Assembly: GCA_945881915.1 (NCBI GenBank)
Contig: CAMCVW010000004.1
Coordinates: 1-64,000 of the forward strand
DNA from: Thermoflexus hugenholtzii JAD2
Lineage (GTDB): Bacteria; Chloroflexota; Chloroflexia; Chloroflexales; Roseiflexaceae
Direction: 5' to 3'
Length of the DNA: 64,000 nt
A model generated the notes under the pieces. The model made no database searches. It saw nothing but the letters and a program-made list of their open reading frames with translations, and had not been told where the DNA came from. The translations under genes were made by a program, and so were the position numbers. Shown here piece after piece: positions 55,376 to 63,973 of the stretch. Each line of letters begins with the position of its first letter. Positions within the stretch are counted from its first letter, which is position 1.

Positions 55376-56428
55376 ATGAAGCGCCAGATTCGTATTGGAA
55401 TTCTCGGAATGAGTCATGACCATGTTTGGGATTTTATCAAATACGCCACCGATGTCGCTGACATCGTCATCGTTGCAGCGGCTGATTCCGACCCGATCCT
55501 CCGAGCGAAAGCTTCTGCGGCCGGTGTACAGACGACGTACGCGACTGCCGATGAACTGCTGACACGCATGGAACTCGATGCAGTAGCGATTTTTGCAGAT
55601 AATCGGCAGAGCGTCGACCTTGGAATTGCTGCTGCGGGACGTGGGCTGCATGTCTTGGTGGAAAAGCCGATTGCTGCGGACTATGCTGGCGCAGTCGCAT
55701 TGACGCAAGCGACCGCGCGAGCGGGTGTGACGCTGATGGTGAACTGGCCATTTGCATGGTGGGCAAACATTCAGTATGCATTCACATTGATTGAGCGCGG
55801 CCGTATCGGCAAGCTGTTTCAAGTACAGTACCGAGCCGCCCACTGCGGCCCCAGAGAGTTGGGTTGCTCGCCCCAATTTGTCGATTGGCTGTATGACCCG
55901 TATCGCAATGGTGCCGGTGTGATGATGGATTATTGCTGTTATGGTGCTGCGTTGACCTGCATGCTCCTCGGCTTACCATCGCGCGTCAGCGCCATTGCTG
56001 GGCGCTTGCGCAAAGTTGATTTGCCTGCCGAAGACAACGCGGTCCTGGTGATGCAACACGCAACAGCTATTTCGACGGCGACAGCCTCGTGGACACAACA
56101 AGGTCATTTAACCAGTTATGAACCGATTTTCTATGGCGACAAAGGAACGTTGGTTGCGCGCAATGGCAAATTATTGCTGTCGGACGCAGAGCATGACGAA
56201 GGAACCGTTTTGCGCGTCCCCAAAATCGCAGATGGGTATAACAACGCTCTCGAGCACTACGTCGCAGTCATCCGCGGCGAGGTTTCGTTGCTTCCCATTT
56301 GCAGCGGCGAGGTAGGCTTGCTCGCACAGCACGTGCTCGAGGCGGGCATCATCTCGGTGAACACGAATCAGGCGGTTTCGCTGCCGCTACCGCCTGCTGC
56401 GCTGTACGTGGGTGGAGGAGCGCGATGA
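55376..56428 (+). CDS. Gfo/Idh/MocA family oxidoreductase
   Basis: A 350-residue member beginning at an ATG preceded by AGGAAGGAA. IGILGMSHDHVWDF is a Rossmann variant with His in the loop. VLVEKPIAAD is the EKP motif. Where active dehydrogenases have His-x-x-Asp the C-terminal region reads MMDYCCYGAALTC, so the catalytic pair is unclear. It overlaps the next Gfo/Idh gene by four bases. Confidence 0.9.
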   Translation: MKRQIRIGILGMSHDHVWDFIKYATDVADIVIVAAADSDPILRAKASAAGVQTTYATADELLTRMELDAVAIFADNRQSVDLGIAAAGRGLHVLVEKPIAADYAGAVALTQATARAGVTLMVNWPFAWWANIQYAFTLIERGRIGKLFQVQYRAAHCGPRELGCSPQFVDWLYDPYRNGAGVMMDYCCYGAALTCMLLGLPSRVSAIAGRLRKVDLPAEDNAVLVMQHATAISTATASWTQQGHLTSYEPIFYGDKGTLVARNGKLLLSDAEHDEGTVLRVPKIADGYNNALEHYVAVIRGEVSLLPICSGEVGLLAQHVLEAGIISVNTNQAVSLPLPPAALYVGGGAR

Positions 56429-57675
56429 TTCGGATAGGGATCGTAGGGTGTGGACGCATACTGAATGCACATCTACAGGGCTATCTCCGCTTGCGAGAGG
56501 CCGGTGTCGATACGTTTCGAATTACCGCTTTATGTGCACGCAACCCGGATGATGCCCGTATGTTCCAGACGCGAGGGAAGGGACCGACGCCGCGCCCGCC
56601 CGTCGTAGACCCCGCCTCGGGTGATCCCCTGGCTGCCCCGCACACATACATCAGCGATTTGCATGCGGATGTCGAGGTTGGGATTTTTACGGACTATGCC
56701 GAGATGATTGCGTCCGGCACAGTCGATGCGGTCAATGACTTCACCACCCTCGCAATGCATCATCAAGTCGGTTCCGTTGCGCTCTCTGCTGGGATGCACC
56801 TGCTGACGCAGAAACCACTCGCGATTACCGTCAAAGCTGCACAGCGAATGCTCGCACTGGCCGCGGCGACGAAGCGTACGTTTGGTGTGTTCGAAAACGT
56901 CCGCCAGCTCGAGCTCGTCCGAGCACAGCACTGGGCGGTTGCGACAGGGCTGATTGGTGTACCACAATTCGCGAGCATGGGTATGTTGGGCGGCTTGTGG
57001 TCGCCCGACAAAATCGTCGCTGAAACGCCGTGGCGTCACGATAAACTCCGTGCTGGTGGCGGTGGCAGTATCGACATCGGTGTGCATCAGATGGATTGGC
57101 TTCGTTATGTGATGGGCGAAGTCGAGTCGGTCAGTGCGATGACGGGAATTTTCGTGCCGCAACGTACGCATACACACGCATCGGGGGAACAGACGACGAT
57201 CGTCGCTGATGTGGACGATACCTATATGGCGACGATTCGCTTTGTGAATCAATCTCTCGCGCAGGTCTCGTGGTCGTGGGCGGGATTACCGCAATCCGTA
57301 ATGATCGAGGGGATGCCGGTTTTTGTCGGCAGTGACGGCATGATTCGCAACGACCGTATCATCTCTCGCAGCGGTCACGAATCATCGCTTCTGGATATGT
57401 TCCATGCGAATATGACCGAATCACAACGCGAACAATGGTTCCCGCTGGGCTTGAAGGACGCTGCAGCGATTTCGCAATTCGACTGGTTGCAGGCAATTGA
57501 ACGGCAGACACAGCCCGAAACGAGTGCCGCAGAAGGAATTCGTGACCTCGCCGCTGCCTATGCAATCCTTGAATCGCAGCACAGCAACAGGCACGTCACC
57601 CTCCAAGAGGTATTGAACGGCGATGTCAGCGGATACCAACACCCCATCAATGAATGGTACGGTCTTGTCCCATAA
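56425..57675 (+). CDS. Gfo/Idh/MocA family oxidoreductase (QKP variant)
   Basis: A 416-residue member, longer than usual because of an insertion near residues 50-80 (ARMFQTRGKGPTPRPP region). IGIVGCGRILNAHL is the Rossmann motif. The EKP tripeptide is replaced by QKP (LLTQKPLAI). The catalytic His/Asp are in IDIGVHQMDWLRYV. Start ATG follows GGTGGAGGAG and overlaps the previous gene by four bases. Confidence 0.9.
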   Translation: MIRIGIVGCGRILNAHLQGYLRLREAGVDTFRITALCARNPDDARMFQTRGKGPTPRPPVVDPASGDPLAAPHTYISDLHADVEVGIFTDYAEMIASGTVDAVNDFTTLAMHHQVGSVALSAGMHLLTQKPLAITVKAAQRMLALAAATKRTFGVFENVRQLELVRAQHWAVATGLIGVPQFASMGMLGGLWSPDKIVAETPWRHDKLRAGGGGSIDIGVHQMDWLRYVMGEVESVSAMTGIFVPQRTHTHASGEQTTIVADVDDTYMATIRFVNQSLAQVSWSWAGLPQSVMIEGMPVFVGSDGMIRNDRIISRSGHESSLLDMFHANMTESQREQWFPLGLKDAAAISQFDWLQAIERQTQPETSAAEGIRDLAAAYAILESQHSNRHVTLQEVLNGDVSGYQHPINEWYGLVP

Positions 57676-57720
57676 TCTATGTATAATAACAAAATAGGTA
57701 CGATAGAATTCGCTCTCGCA

Positions 57721-57745
57721 CAGGCATGAACGTCCTTCATGCCTG
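57721..57745 (+). other. 10-bp stem-loop after the Gfo/Idh pair
   Basis: CAGGCATGAA (57721-57730) pairs with TTCATGCCTG (57736-57745) around CGTCC. Only GTTTC follows, so it may be a weak terminator or an RNA-stabilising hairpin. Confidence 0.5.
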
Positions 57746-57811
57746 GTTTCGTGAACGGATGTTCGCAACACCACACAGCCGTACACTGGTGTGATTTATG
57801 ATGGATTTACC

Positions 57812-58738
57812 ATGTCAGACCAAGATATTCCGTTAATTTTGGGAATCGACGGAGGAGCCACCAAGACCATTGCACTCCTCGGGGATGCACGCACAGGGGC
57901 GGTCATTGGCCGTGGCCGTAGTCGCGGCAGCAACTTCCACGTATACGCGCCACACGCCGCGTTTGCAGAGCTCGATGGAGCAATTGCGATGGCGTTCGCA
58001 GAAGCGCGATTGGAACGACGTACGGTCGTCGCTGCCTGTATGGGTGTGGCAGGCGTCAGTCGCATCGAAGACGAACAGATGGTACAGCACTGGGTCACCG
58101 AACGGTACATTGCAGACCGACTCTTGATTGCCAACGATGGCTGGTTGGTCATTTCTGCAGGGACTCCCGACGGGGTCGGCATTGGACTCATCTGTGGGAC
58201 TGGTTCCATTGCCTTCAGACGTGACACGAAAGGGCGCACTGCGCGAGCGGGCGGTTGGGGGTACCTCATCGGTGACGAAGGCAGCGGGTATGACGTTGCC
58301 GTCATGGCACTGCGCGCTGCATCACACGCTGCCGACGGTCGTGGCCCTCACACCGAAATTTTGCCAGCTCTATTACGCCATTGGGATCTCGCAGAGCCTG
58401 CAGATTTGATTACGTACCTCTATGGAATTGCCGACCCACGTAGTCAGATGGTGCACATTGGACCGCTCGTCGTCAATCTCGCCAACGCAGGTGATGTGGT
58501 CGCACAAAGCATTGTGTCACGTGCTGCAGACGAACTCGCACAGATGGTCCGTACCGTCGCCCGCGCACTCCAACTCCCCACACCGGTGTCTGTCGCGGTC
58601 TCTGGTTCGATGATTGTCCAGAGCGAGCTCCTCCAACAAAAGTTAATTCAATCGCTTTCAGCGCAAAAGCTCCCGATTCATCTCAGCGTTGTCCCCGATC
58701 CAACCATGGGCACTCCGCTTAGCCCACCGACTCAGTAA
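57812..58738 (+). CDS. BadF/BadG-family kinase, GlcNAc-kinase-like (probable C-terminal frameshift)
   Basis: A 308-residue ASKHA-fold kinase of the type that includes N-acetylglucosamine kinase. LILGIDGGATKTIALLGD is the phosphate-1 motif, NFHVYAP and MGVAGVSR the substrate side, ICGTGSIAF the phosphate-2 motif, and GGWGYLIGDEGSGYDVA a conserved stretch. The frame ends VVPDPTMGTPLSPPTQ; in the adjacent frame the sequence continues LRLAHRLSNGEA to a stop at 58772, closely matching the usual family ending (GAL-LA). ATG at 57812 is preferred over GTG at 57791. Confidence 0.88.
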   Translation: MSDQDIPLILGIDGGATKTIALLGDARTGAVIGRGRSRGSNFHVYAPHAAFAELDGAIAMAFAEARLERRTVVAACMGVAGVSRIEDEQMVQHWVTERYIADRLLIANDGWLVISAGTPDGVGIGLICGTGSIAFRRDTKGRTARAGGWGYLIGDEGSGYDVAVMALRAASHAADGRGPHTEILPALLRHWDLAEPADLITYLYGIADPRSQMVHIGPLVVNLANAGDVVAQSIVSRAADELAQMVRTVARALQLPTPVSVAVSGSMIVQSELLQQKLIQSLSAQKLPIHLSVVPDPTMGTPLSPPTQ

Positions 58739-58790
58739 CGGTGAAGCGAATCTCGCGTCTGAGTGGAAGTAATTCGTTGCTGAAAACACA

Positions 58791-58821
58791 GACGCCGGTG
58801 CTGCGCAGCAGCACCGGCGTC
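58791..58821. terminator. Bidirectional hairpin terminator
   Basis: A perfect 14-bp stem GACGCCGGTGCTGC with its complement around GCA, between the convergent kinase and PIG-L genes. The T-tract on the plus side is short (TTG), so on this strand termination may be modest. Confidence 0.75.
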
Positions 58822-58832
58822 TTGACTGAACA

Positions 58833-59651
58833 CTAATGAAAAGGGAACAGCCGCAAAATCGCAGCTGCATCGAGTGGCGAACCGTATTCACAACCTTCAA
58901 ACGCTTCGGCATATTGCACTGCATTGCCGCGGTCGTGACCATAACGAGCGCACAGCAATGCACGATAGCGATTAGCATCCTGGCGCATTCGCCCATCGAG
59001 ACGCGCAGCGAGCCATCGTAGCCGAGCTTCTGCAGTCGTCGGAACTTCTGCGAGATACCCCGCATTCCATGGGAGCCATTCATACATCTGTGATGCGTGA
59101 CAGTCGAGCATTGCGATTTTTTGGGTGACGGTGCTATCGATCGATACAACGACATCTGGCGCAAAAGGGAGCGGTTTTTGGAATGTGTCACTGACATACG
59201 CAATGACTGGATTATGCATCAGGTTCGGAACCGATGATCTGACGTTGGGAACCGTTACCATGTAGGCAGCATCTTGGATGACCTGCGCGGTGTATCGATG
59301 ATCAGGATGGTAATCATTGGGACGCGGCGATAAAATCAAATCCGGATTGTACGTGCGAATCAAATCAATAATTTGGTTGCGGAGCTCGAGCGTCGGCAAC
59401 AGAGCACCATCATGATTGTCCATCAGAATGTATTGCACCCCTGCGCTGGCAGTCACTGCTTCAGCCTCACGGCGGCGCACTGCCGCCAACGGTCCACCCC
59501 CGAGTGTATGGTGCCCGGCATCACCGTTTGTAACCGACACAAAACACACTGTGTCACCGCGCGCCACCCAGAGCGCTGCAGTCCCGCCTGCGGTGAATTC
59601 GCAATCATCTGGGTGGGCGCCGATAATCAATATTCTCAGTGGAGTGCTCAT
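58833..59651 (-). CDS. PIG-L family (LmbE-like) deacetylase
   Basis: A 272-residue zinc-dependent N-acetyl-sugar deacetylase. The zinc-binding motif is GAHPDDCEF (His-Pro-Asp-Asp), and the second half has PRPNDYHPDHRYTA with the third His. The start follows AGGAGGAACG. Family members deacetylate GlcNAc-containing molecules (for example mycothiol or bacillithiol precursors). Proximity to a GlcNAc-kinase-like gene supports a role with amino sugars. Confidence 0.94.
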   Translation of the reverse strand: MSTPLRILIIGAHPDDCEFTAGGTAALWVARGDTVCFVSVTNGDAGHHTLGGGPLAAVRRREAEAVTASAGVQYILMDNHDGALLPTLELRNQIIDLIRTYNPDLILSPRPNDYHPDHRYTAQVIQDAAYMVTVPNVRSSVPNLMHNPVIAYVSDTFQKPLPFAPDVVVSIDSTVTQKIAMLDCHASQMYEWLPWNAGYLAEVPTTAEARLRWLAARLDGRMRQDANRYRALLCARYGHDRGNAVQYAEAFEGCEYGSPLDAAAILRLFPFH

Positions 59652-59837
59652 CGTTCCTCCTCAGGCTTCGTTCTGGTAGCTAGTATACATGGTTGGCTCG
59701 TTTGACTTGTGACCCAGCACACCGCATATATGCGCAATTTATACACGAATCTAACGCTATCTGCTTGACGTGACCAATACGAAATCGTACGCTATAGATA
59801 TACACTCACAGTGGTATCACACTGGTATGGAGTCGCT

Positions 59838-60731
59838 ATGGCGCAACGGAATTACTACGAAGTTCTCGGTGTTCCACGGGATGCCACCGAAGAAGAAATA
59901 CGCAAGGCCTATCGGGCGCTCGCCCGCAAATTTCACCCCGATGTCAATCCGAATAATCCACAGGCTGAGGCACGCTTTAAAGAAATAAGCGAAGCCAATA
60001 CGGTTTTGTCTGACAAGAATAAACGAGCCCAATATGACCGATTTGGCGCTGCCGGTCCTAACCAGCCGAGCGGTAGTCCATTCCCTGGTGGACAACCGGG
60101 TGCTGCTGGCAGTCCATTTGGTGGATTCCAAGGGGGGGACTTCAGTGACATATTTGAATCGATATTTGGTGGAACCGACCCACGCGGTCGTTCGTCACAA
60201 GGGCAGGATGTCGAACAAAAAGTCGAGATAACCCTCGAAGAAGCATTCAGTGGGTCTGAGCGACGCTTCCAATTCCATGCACCGAGTGGGCAAGCACGAT
60301 CAATAACGGTCAAAATTCCGCCCGGCATAGAAGCAGGTGGCCGAATTCGCATCCAAGCCGAAGGTGCACCGGGGTTCAATGGCGGTCGCCGCGGTGATTT
60401 GATTGTGGTCGTTCACATCGCATCCCATCCGCGCTATGAACGCAACGGCAATGACTTGTCTGCGAAAGTTGCCGTGGATTTGTTCGAAATGATTCTCGGT
60501 GGTGAAGTCAAAGTGCCGATTATGGGTGGAAAATCCCTGACCCTCAAAATCCCTGCTTTGTCACAGAACGGAACAACCCATCGCATTCCAAATCAAGGCA
60601 TGCCGCTGCGGAGCAACGCGACACAACGAGGTGACCTGTACCTCTCGCTCGATGTCGTGTTGCCCACGACGATGAGCGAAACTGAGCATGAGTTGTATAC
60701 GAAGCTCGCCCATAACGCCGCAAAAAAATAA
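59838..60731 (+). CDS. DnaJ-family co-chaperone, type II
   Basis: A 297-residue Hsp40. The J domain occupies residues 4-68 with the HPD motif in KFHPDVNP. A Gly/Phe-rich segment (about 75-125) follows, then the client-binding C-terminal domains. The zinc-binding Cys repeats of type I DnaJ are absent, making it a CbpA-like protein. ATG at 59838 follows GGAG. No dnaK or grpE is nearby. Confidence 0.94.
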   Translation: MAQRNYYEVLGVPRDATEEEIRKAYRALARKFHPDVNPNNPQAEARFKEISEANTVLSDKNKRAQYDRFGAAGPNQPSGSPFPGGQPGAAGSPFGGFQGGDFSDIFESIFGGTDPRGRSSQGQDVEQKVEITLEEAFSGSERRFQFHAPSGQARSITVKIPPGIEAGGRIRIQAEGAPGFNGGRRGDLIVVVHIASHPRYERNGNDLSAKVAVDLFEMILGGEVKVPIMGGKSLTLKIPALSQNGTTHRIPNQGMPLRSNATQRGDLYLSLDVVLPTTMSETEHELYTKLAHNAAKK

Positions 60732-60791
60732 CCCTCCGGGATATCAGTGATTTATGGTACTCTGCAGATATACCACTTATCATGGACCATT

Positions 60792-62051
60792 ATGCAACCC
60801 ACCCCATTGACGCCTGCAGCCCGTGAAGGTGCGCTTCGACTTTCGATTTACGAAGGCGCTTTGGCGAGCGTTTTTATTAGTATTACCACCAATGGCCTCG
60901 TGACTGGACTTGCACTATACCTTGGTGCGGGTCCATTTGTCTTGGGTATCATCGGCTCATTGCCATTTATCACACAACTCATGCAACTGATGGGTGCGTA
61001 TCTCGAAGAAAAAACGGGAAATCGTCGGATGTTGTCGGTCTGGAGCGAGGCGCTGAGCCGCTTTGTGTGGATTCCTATTGCGTTGCTGCCGCTCTGGCAA
61101 CTCTCGAGCACCGTCAGTCTCACTATCTTTGTGGTGCTTCAAGTGATAACTGCTGCGCTCTTTGGCATAGCAGTCAATACCTGGTCAAGTTGGATGTCCG
61201 ACCTTGTTCCGCCGGAGCGTCGTGGTCGGTATTTCGGGATCCGTAACTTCGTGGCGAGTTTTGCGTCTATGGTTGCGGGACTCGGTTCTGGGTACGCACT
61301 CGACTACTTCAAACGTACCGCCAATGAAGGCGTCGCTTATGCGGTGACGCTCGGTTTCGGATTGGTGTTTGCCGTGGGTGGTATCATCTTGTTGCGTCTA
61401 CAAGCCGAACCGCCCATGCAACGCCGGCCAAGCGTGTCACTGCGTGAGATGTTTCTCTCGCCTTTGGCTGATTCCAAATATCGTGCGTTAATTGTCTCGG
61501 GGACGATCTGGGCGTTTGTCGTAGGGATAGCAGGGCCGTTTTTCAACGCATACGGTATCGAAACACTCAAGATGTCGTTTGCGGATTTAGCGTACATGGG
61601 AATCGTTACCAGTGTCGCATCGATGATTGTTTTTCCATTCGTCGGCCGGATGCAAGACCGCTACGGCGATCGGATTGTGATGCTTGTCAGTGCTGTCTGT
61701 GTCATTCCATTGCCAATAGGCTGGATTTTGTCGTCACCGGGGAATCTGTGGCCACTCTTTGGAACGTCGCTCGGTGCAGGTTTGTTTTGGCCAGGAATTA
61801 ACCAAGGTCTTGCCAATATGTCCATGGCACAATCGCCGCCGCACGCGCGTGGGGCATACTTGGCAACGTATGGCGCAGTCACTGGTATTGGAGTTGTGGT
61901 GTCAGGACTTGCAGGCGGCGTCATAGCGGAATTGTTGCGTGGCACCGAATTCATTGTCCTGGGGTACATGATTAATCATTATTCGGTGTTGTTCATCGTT
62001 TCGCTGTTCTTGCGTGCAGGTGCAGTGATTTTCGTGCTCCGGCGGGCGTAG
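60792..62051 (+). CDS. MFS transporter
   Basis: A 419-residue major facilitator with about 12 transmembrane helices. It begins MQPTPLTPAAREGALRLSIYEG and has SDLVPPERRGRYFGIRN in the central loop after TM4 and GRMQDRYGDRI after TM8. These resemble transporters with the UMF/MFS_1 profile, substrate unknown. It is about 60 bases downstream of dnaJ on the same strand and is followed by a 313-base gap. Confidence 0.88.
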   Translation: MQPTPLTPAAREGALRLSIYEGALASVFISITTNGLVTGLALYLGAGPFVLGIIGSLPFITQLMQLMGAYLEEKTGNRRMLSVWSEALSRFVWIPIALLPLWQLSSTVSLTIFVVLQVITAALFGIAVNTWSSWMSDLVPPERRGRYFGIRNFVASFASMVAGLGSGYALDYFKRTANEGVAYAVTLGFGLVFAVGGIILLRLQAEPPMQRRPSVSLREMFLSPLADSKYRALIVSGTIWAFVVGIAGPFFNAYGIETLKMSFADLAYMGIVTSVASMIVFPFVGRMQDRYGDRIVMLVSAVCVIPLPIGWILSSPGNLWPLFGTSLGAGLFWPGINQGLANMSMAQSPPHARGAYLATYGAVTGIGVVVSGLAGGVIAELLRGTEFIVLGYMINHYSVLFIVSLFLRAGAVIFVLRRA

Positions 62052-62364
62052 TTCGGGATGAATCAATCGCCGGCATGCATCCGCGTTTGATTCGCTCTCC
62101 GAGAAAACCAGACGCCCTCAGTATGTGTTCCGAACATCGCTTCGGAGTGACCCGTTTTATAATTCTGCTAACCGTAGCTTTCAACGTACAAAATCTGAAG
62201 GACGCGAGACGGTTTGGAGGCTTTACTCCATCCCGCGCTTCCCTTGGATGCAAAATCCCACGGTTCGAGCACAGTCAATTCGCACTTCCTGTACACGTGA
62301 CCCTTGGTCACGAGAAGTGTGCGTTCGCCCTACACGAGGATCCGCGCACGCCACGCACGTACGC
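62052..62364. other. Gene-free stretch
   Basis: About 313 bases between the MFS gene and the ABC ATPase. A hairpin TCCGAA-CATCGC-TTCGGA lies at 62129-62146, followed by TATAAT at about 62156-62161. A minus-strand frame covering 61993-62253 (86 codons, rich in Arg/Lys) has no ribosome binding site and no recognised similarity. I see no terminator with a T-run. Confidence 0.45.
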
Positions 62365-63048
62365 CTATGCAGGGAGCGTAGTCGTGTGGTGTTGCTCGAT
62401 AGCCCCAGCGCGCAGTCGGCAGATATCCGTGGCGTATTTTTCGGATGTCGGATCGTGAGTCGACATCACAATCGTTGTTCCATTCATCGCGTACGAACGA
62501 AAAAGGTTCAAGACTGCCGCTCCTCGCTGTGAGTCGAGGTTCGCTGTCGGCTCGTCGACGATGAGAATTTTGGGCTCGATGCAGATTGCTCTCGCAACAG
62601 CAATCCGCTGCTGCTGCCCTCCCGAAAGCTCTCCCGGCCGATGATGCGCATGGTCGTTCATGTCCAAAATATCGAGTGCATGGAGAATCCGGCGCTGCCA
62701 ATCGGTCCGATCGACGCCTGCAATCCGTAGCGCAAACTCCATATTTTCGTACGCTGAAGCAGTGGCGATGAGTGCGAATCGTTGGAACACAAAGCCGATG
62801 CGTCTGCGGAATGCTGCACGTTCTTCTGCATCCAAGCGTTCGACCGAGATCCCATCGAGTGTCACTTGTCCGCTCGAGGGTGCATCCATCGCGCCGATGA
62901 TATTGAGCAGCGTCGTTTTGCCGCTGCCACTAGGACCCATCAACGCTACCATTGCCCCAGTAGGGATGGCGAGTGTGATATCTGCGAGCGCGACGACGTC
63001 GCCATCGGGGGTTGCAAAAACTTTCCGCACATGTTGGATATCAATCAT
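62365..63048 (-). CDS. ABC transporter ATP-binding protein (LolD/MacB type)
   Basis: A 227-residue ABC ATPase. Walker A MGPSGSGKTTLLN, Q-loop FVFQRFALI, signature LSGGQQQR, Walker B LIVDEPTANLDS and H-loop MSTHDP are all intact. Belongs to the MacB/LolD group, whose partners are FtsX-like permeases. The start overlaps the upstream ATPase by four bases. ATG at 63048 is preferred to 63090. Substrate unknown. Confidence 0.93.
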   Translation of the reverse strand: MIDIQHVRKVFATPDGDVVALADITLAIPTGAMVALMGPSGSGKTTLLNIIGAMDAPSSGQVTLDGISVERLDAEERAAFRRRIGFVFQRFALIATASAYENMEFALRIAGVDRTDWQRRILHALDILDMNDHAHHRPGELSGGQQQRIAVARAICIEPKILIVDEPTANLDSQRGAAVLNLFRSYAMNGTTIVMSTHDPTSEKYATDICRLRAGAIEQHHTTTLPA

Positions 63049-63914
63049 GAGTTTTCTCCGTCCGTGCGGGGCGACACATCTGCCGACCATGGACGCACCA
63101 TGATGCCGCCATCCATCAGGGCAACCGTTGCACGGGCGGTCAATCCGATGCGTTGGCGCAATTCGCCGGGGAGTTGTAATCGTCCCGCCGCGTCGACGAC
63201 CACGGTTTCGACATCGTCTTGGCCACGTTCGCTACTCGTTCTGCCGTCGCGTATCGCAATGGTACGATCCGCCACATCGGCGACACGACTGTCATGGGTT
63301 ACCAAGACAATGGTCAGTGCATAGTCACGGCGGAGCTTTTGCAGGAGCGCCAAAATGCGTTCGGCACTGGCCCAGTCGACCTCGCCCGTCGGTTCGTCAG
63401 CGAGTAACAACGGTGGTTTGCAGCCGAGTGCGGTGGCAATGGCGATTCGCTGTTGTTGCCCTCCAGACATGCGCAAGGGGTCACGGTGGCGATGGTCCGC
63501 CATTTCGACTGCATCGAGGAGTTCATCTGCCCCGGCGTATGCTGCAAGGGGCGAGACGCCTGCCAACAGCGCAGGCAATGCGACGTTTTCGCGGGCAGTC
63601 AAGCCAGGGATGATGTTGCGCGTGGTCTGCTGCCACAAGAATCCTACATGGCTGCGACGGTACTCCGCACGCTGTCTGTCTGTCGCGGCTACCACATCAA
63701 TGTCTCCGACGAACAGTGTCCCTGCATCCGGACGATCGAGTGCAGACAACAGGTTCAGGAACGTGGATTTCCCAGCTCCTGATGGTCCGATGAGGGCGAC
63801 CATTTCGCCATGCTGCACGGTCAGATCGAGTCCTTGGAGCGCAAACGTTTCGACGTCTTCGCTGCGGAAGATGCGCACGAGATTGGTGGCGACAATGTAG
63901 GGATTCGCGATCAT
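63045..63914 (-). CDS. ABC transporter ATP-binding protein with C-terminal AbrB-like domain
   Basis: A 289-residue protein. Residues 1-225 are an ABC ATPase with Walker A at about 43-50 (GPSGAGKS), signature MSGGQQQRI, Walker B LLLADEPTGE and THDSR. Residues about 236-276 resemble the SpoVT/AbrB fold (VVVDAAGRLQLPGELRQRIGL, in parts: DAAGRLQLP, LRQRIGL, DGGIMVRP). The start ATG 63914 follows GAGG; an earlier ATG at 63977 overlaps the stop of the preceding gene. It pairs with the downstream ATPase. Confidence 0.88.
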   Translation of the reverse strand: MIANPYIVATNLVRIFRSEDVETFALQGLDLTVQHGEMVALIGPSGAGKSTFLNLLSALDRPDAGTLFVGDIDVVAATDRQRAEYRRSHVGFLWQQTTRNIIPGLTARENVALPALLAGVSPLAAYAGADELLDAVEMADHRHRDPLRMSGGQQQRIAIATALGCKPPLLLADEPTGEVDWASAERILALLQKLRRDYALTIVLVTHDSRVADVADRTIAIRDGRTSSERGQDDVETVVVDAAGRLQLPGELRQRIGLTARATVALMDGGIMVRPWSADVSPRTDGENS

Positions 63915-63973
63915 GCAGGCGCCTCTTGAGGTGGTTTTCGTACTTTTTGTCAAAATCAAAACTGCGGGGTCGT

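Noticed and set aside
62261-62270. tRNA T-loop (GGTTCGAGC)
   Set aside because: The flanking bases do not form a T-stem and no acceptor or anticodon arms can be drawn.
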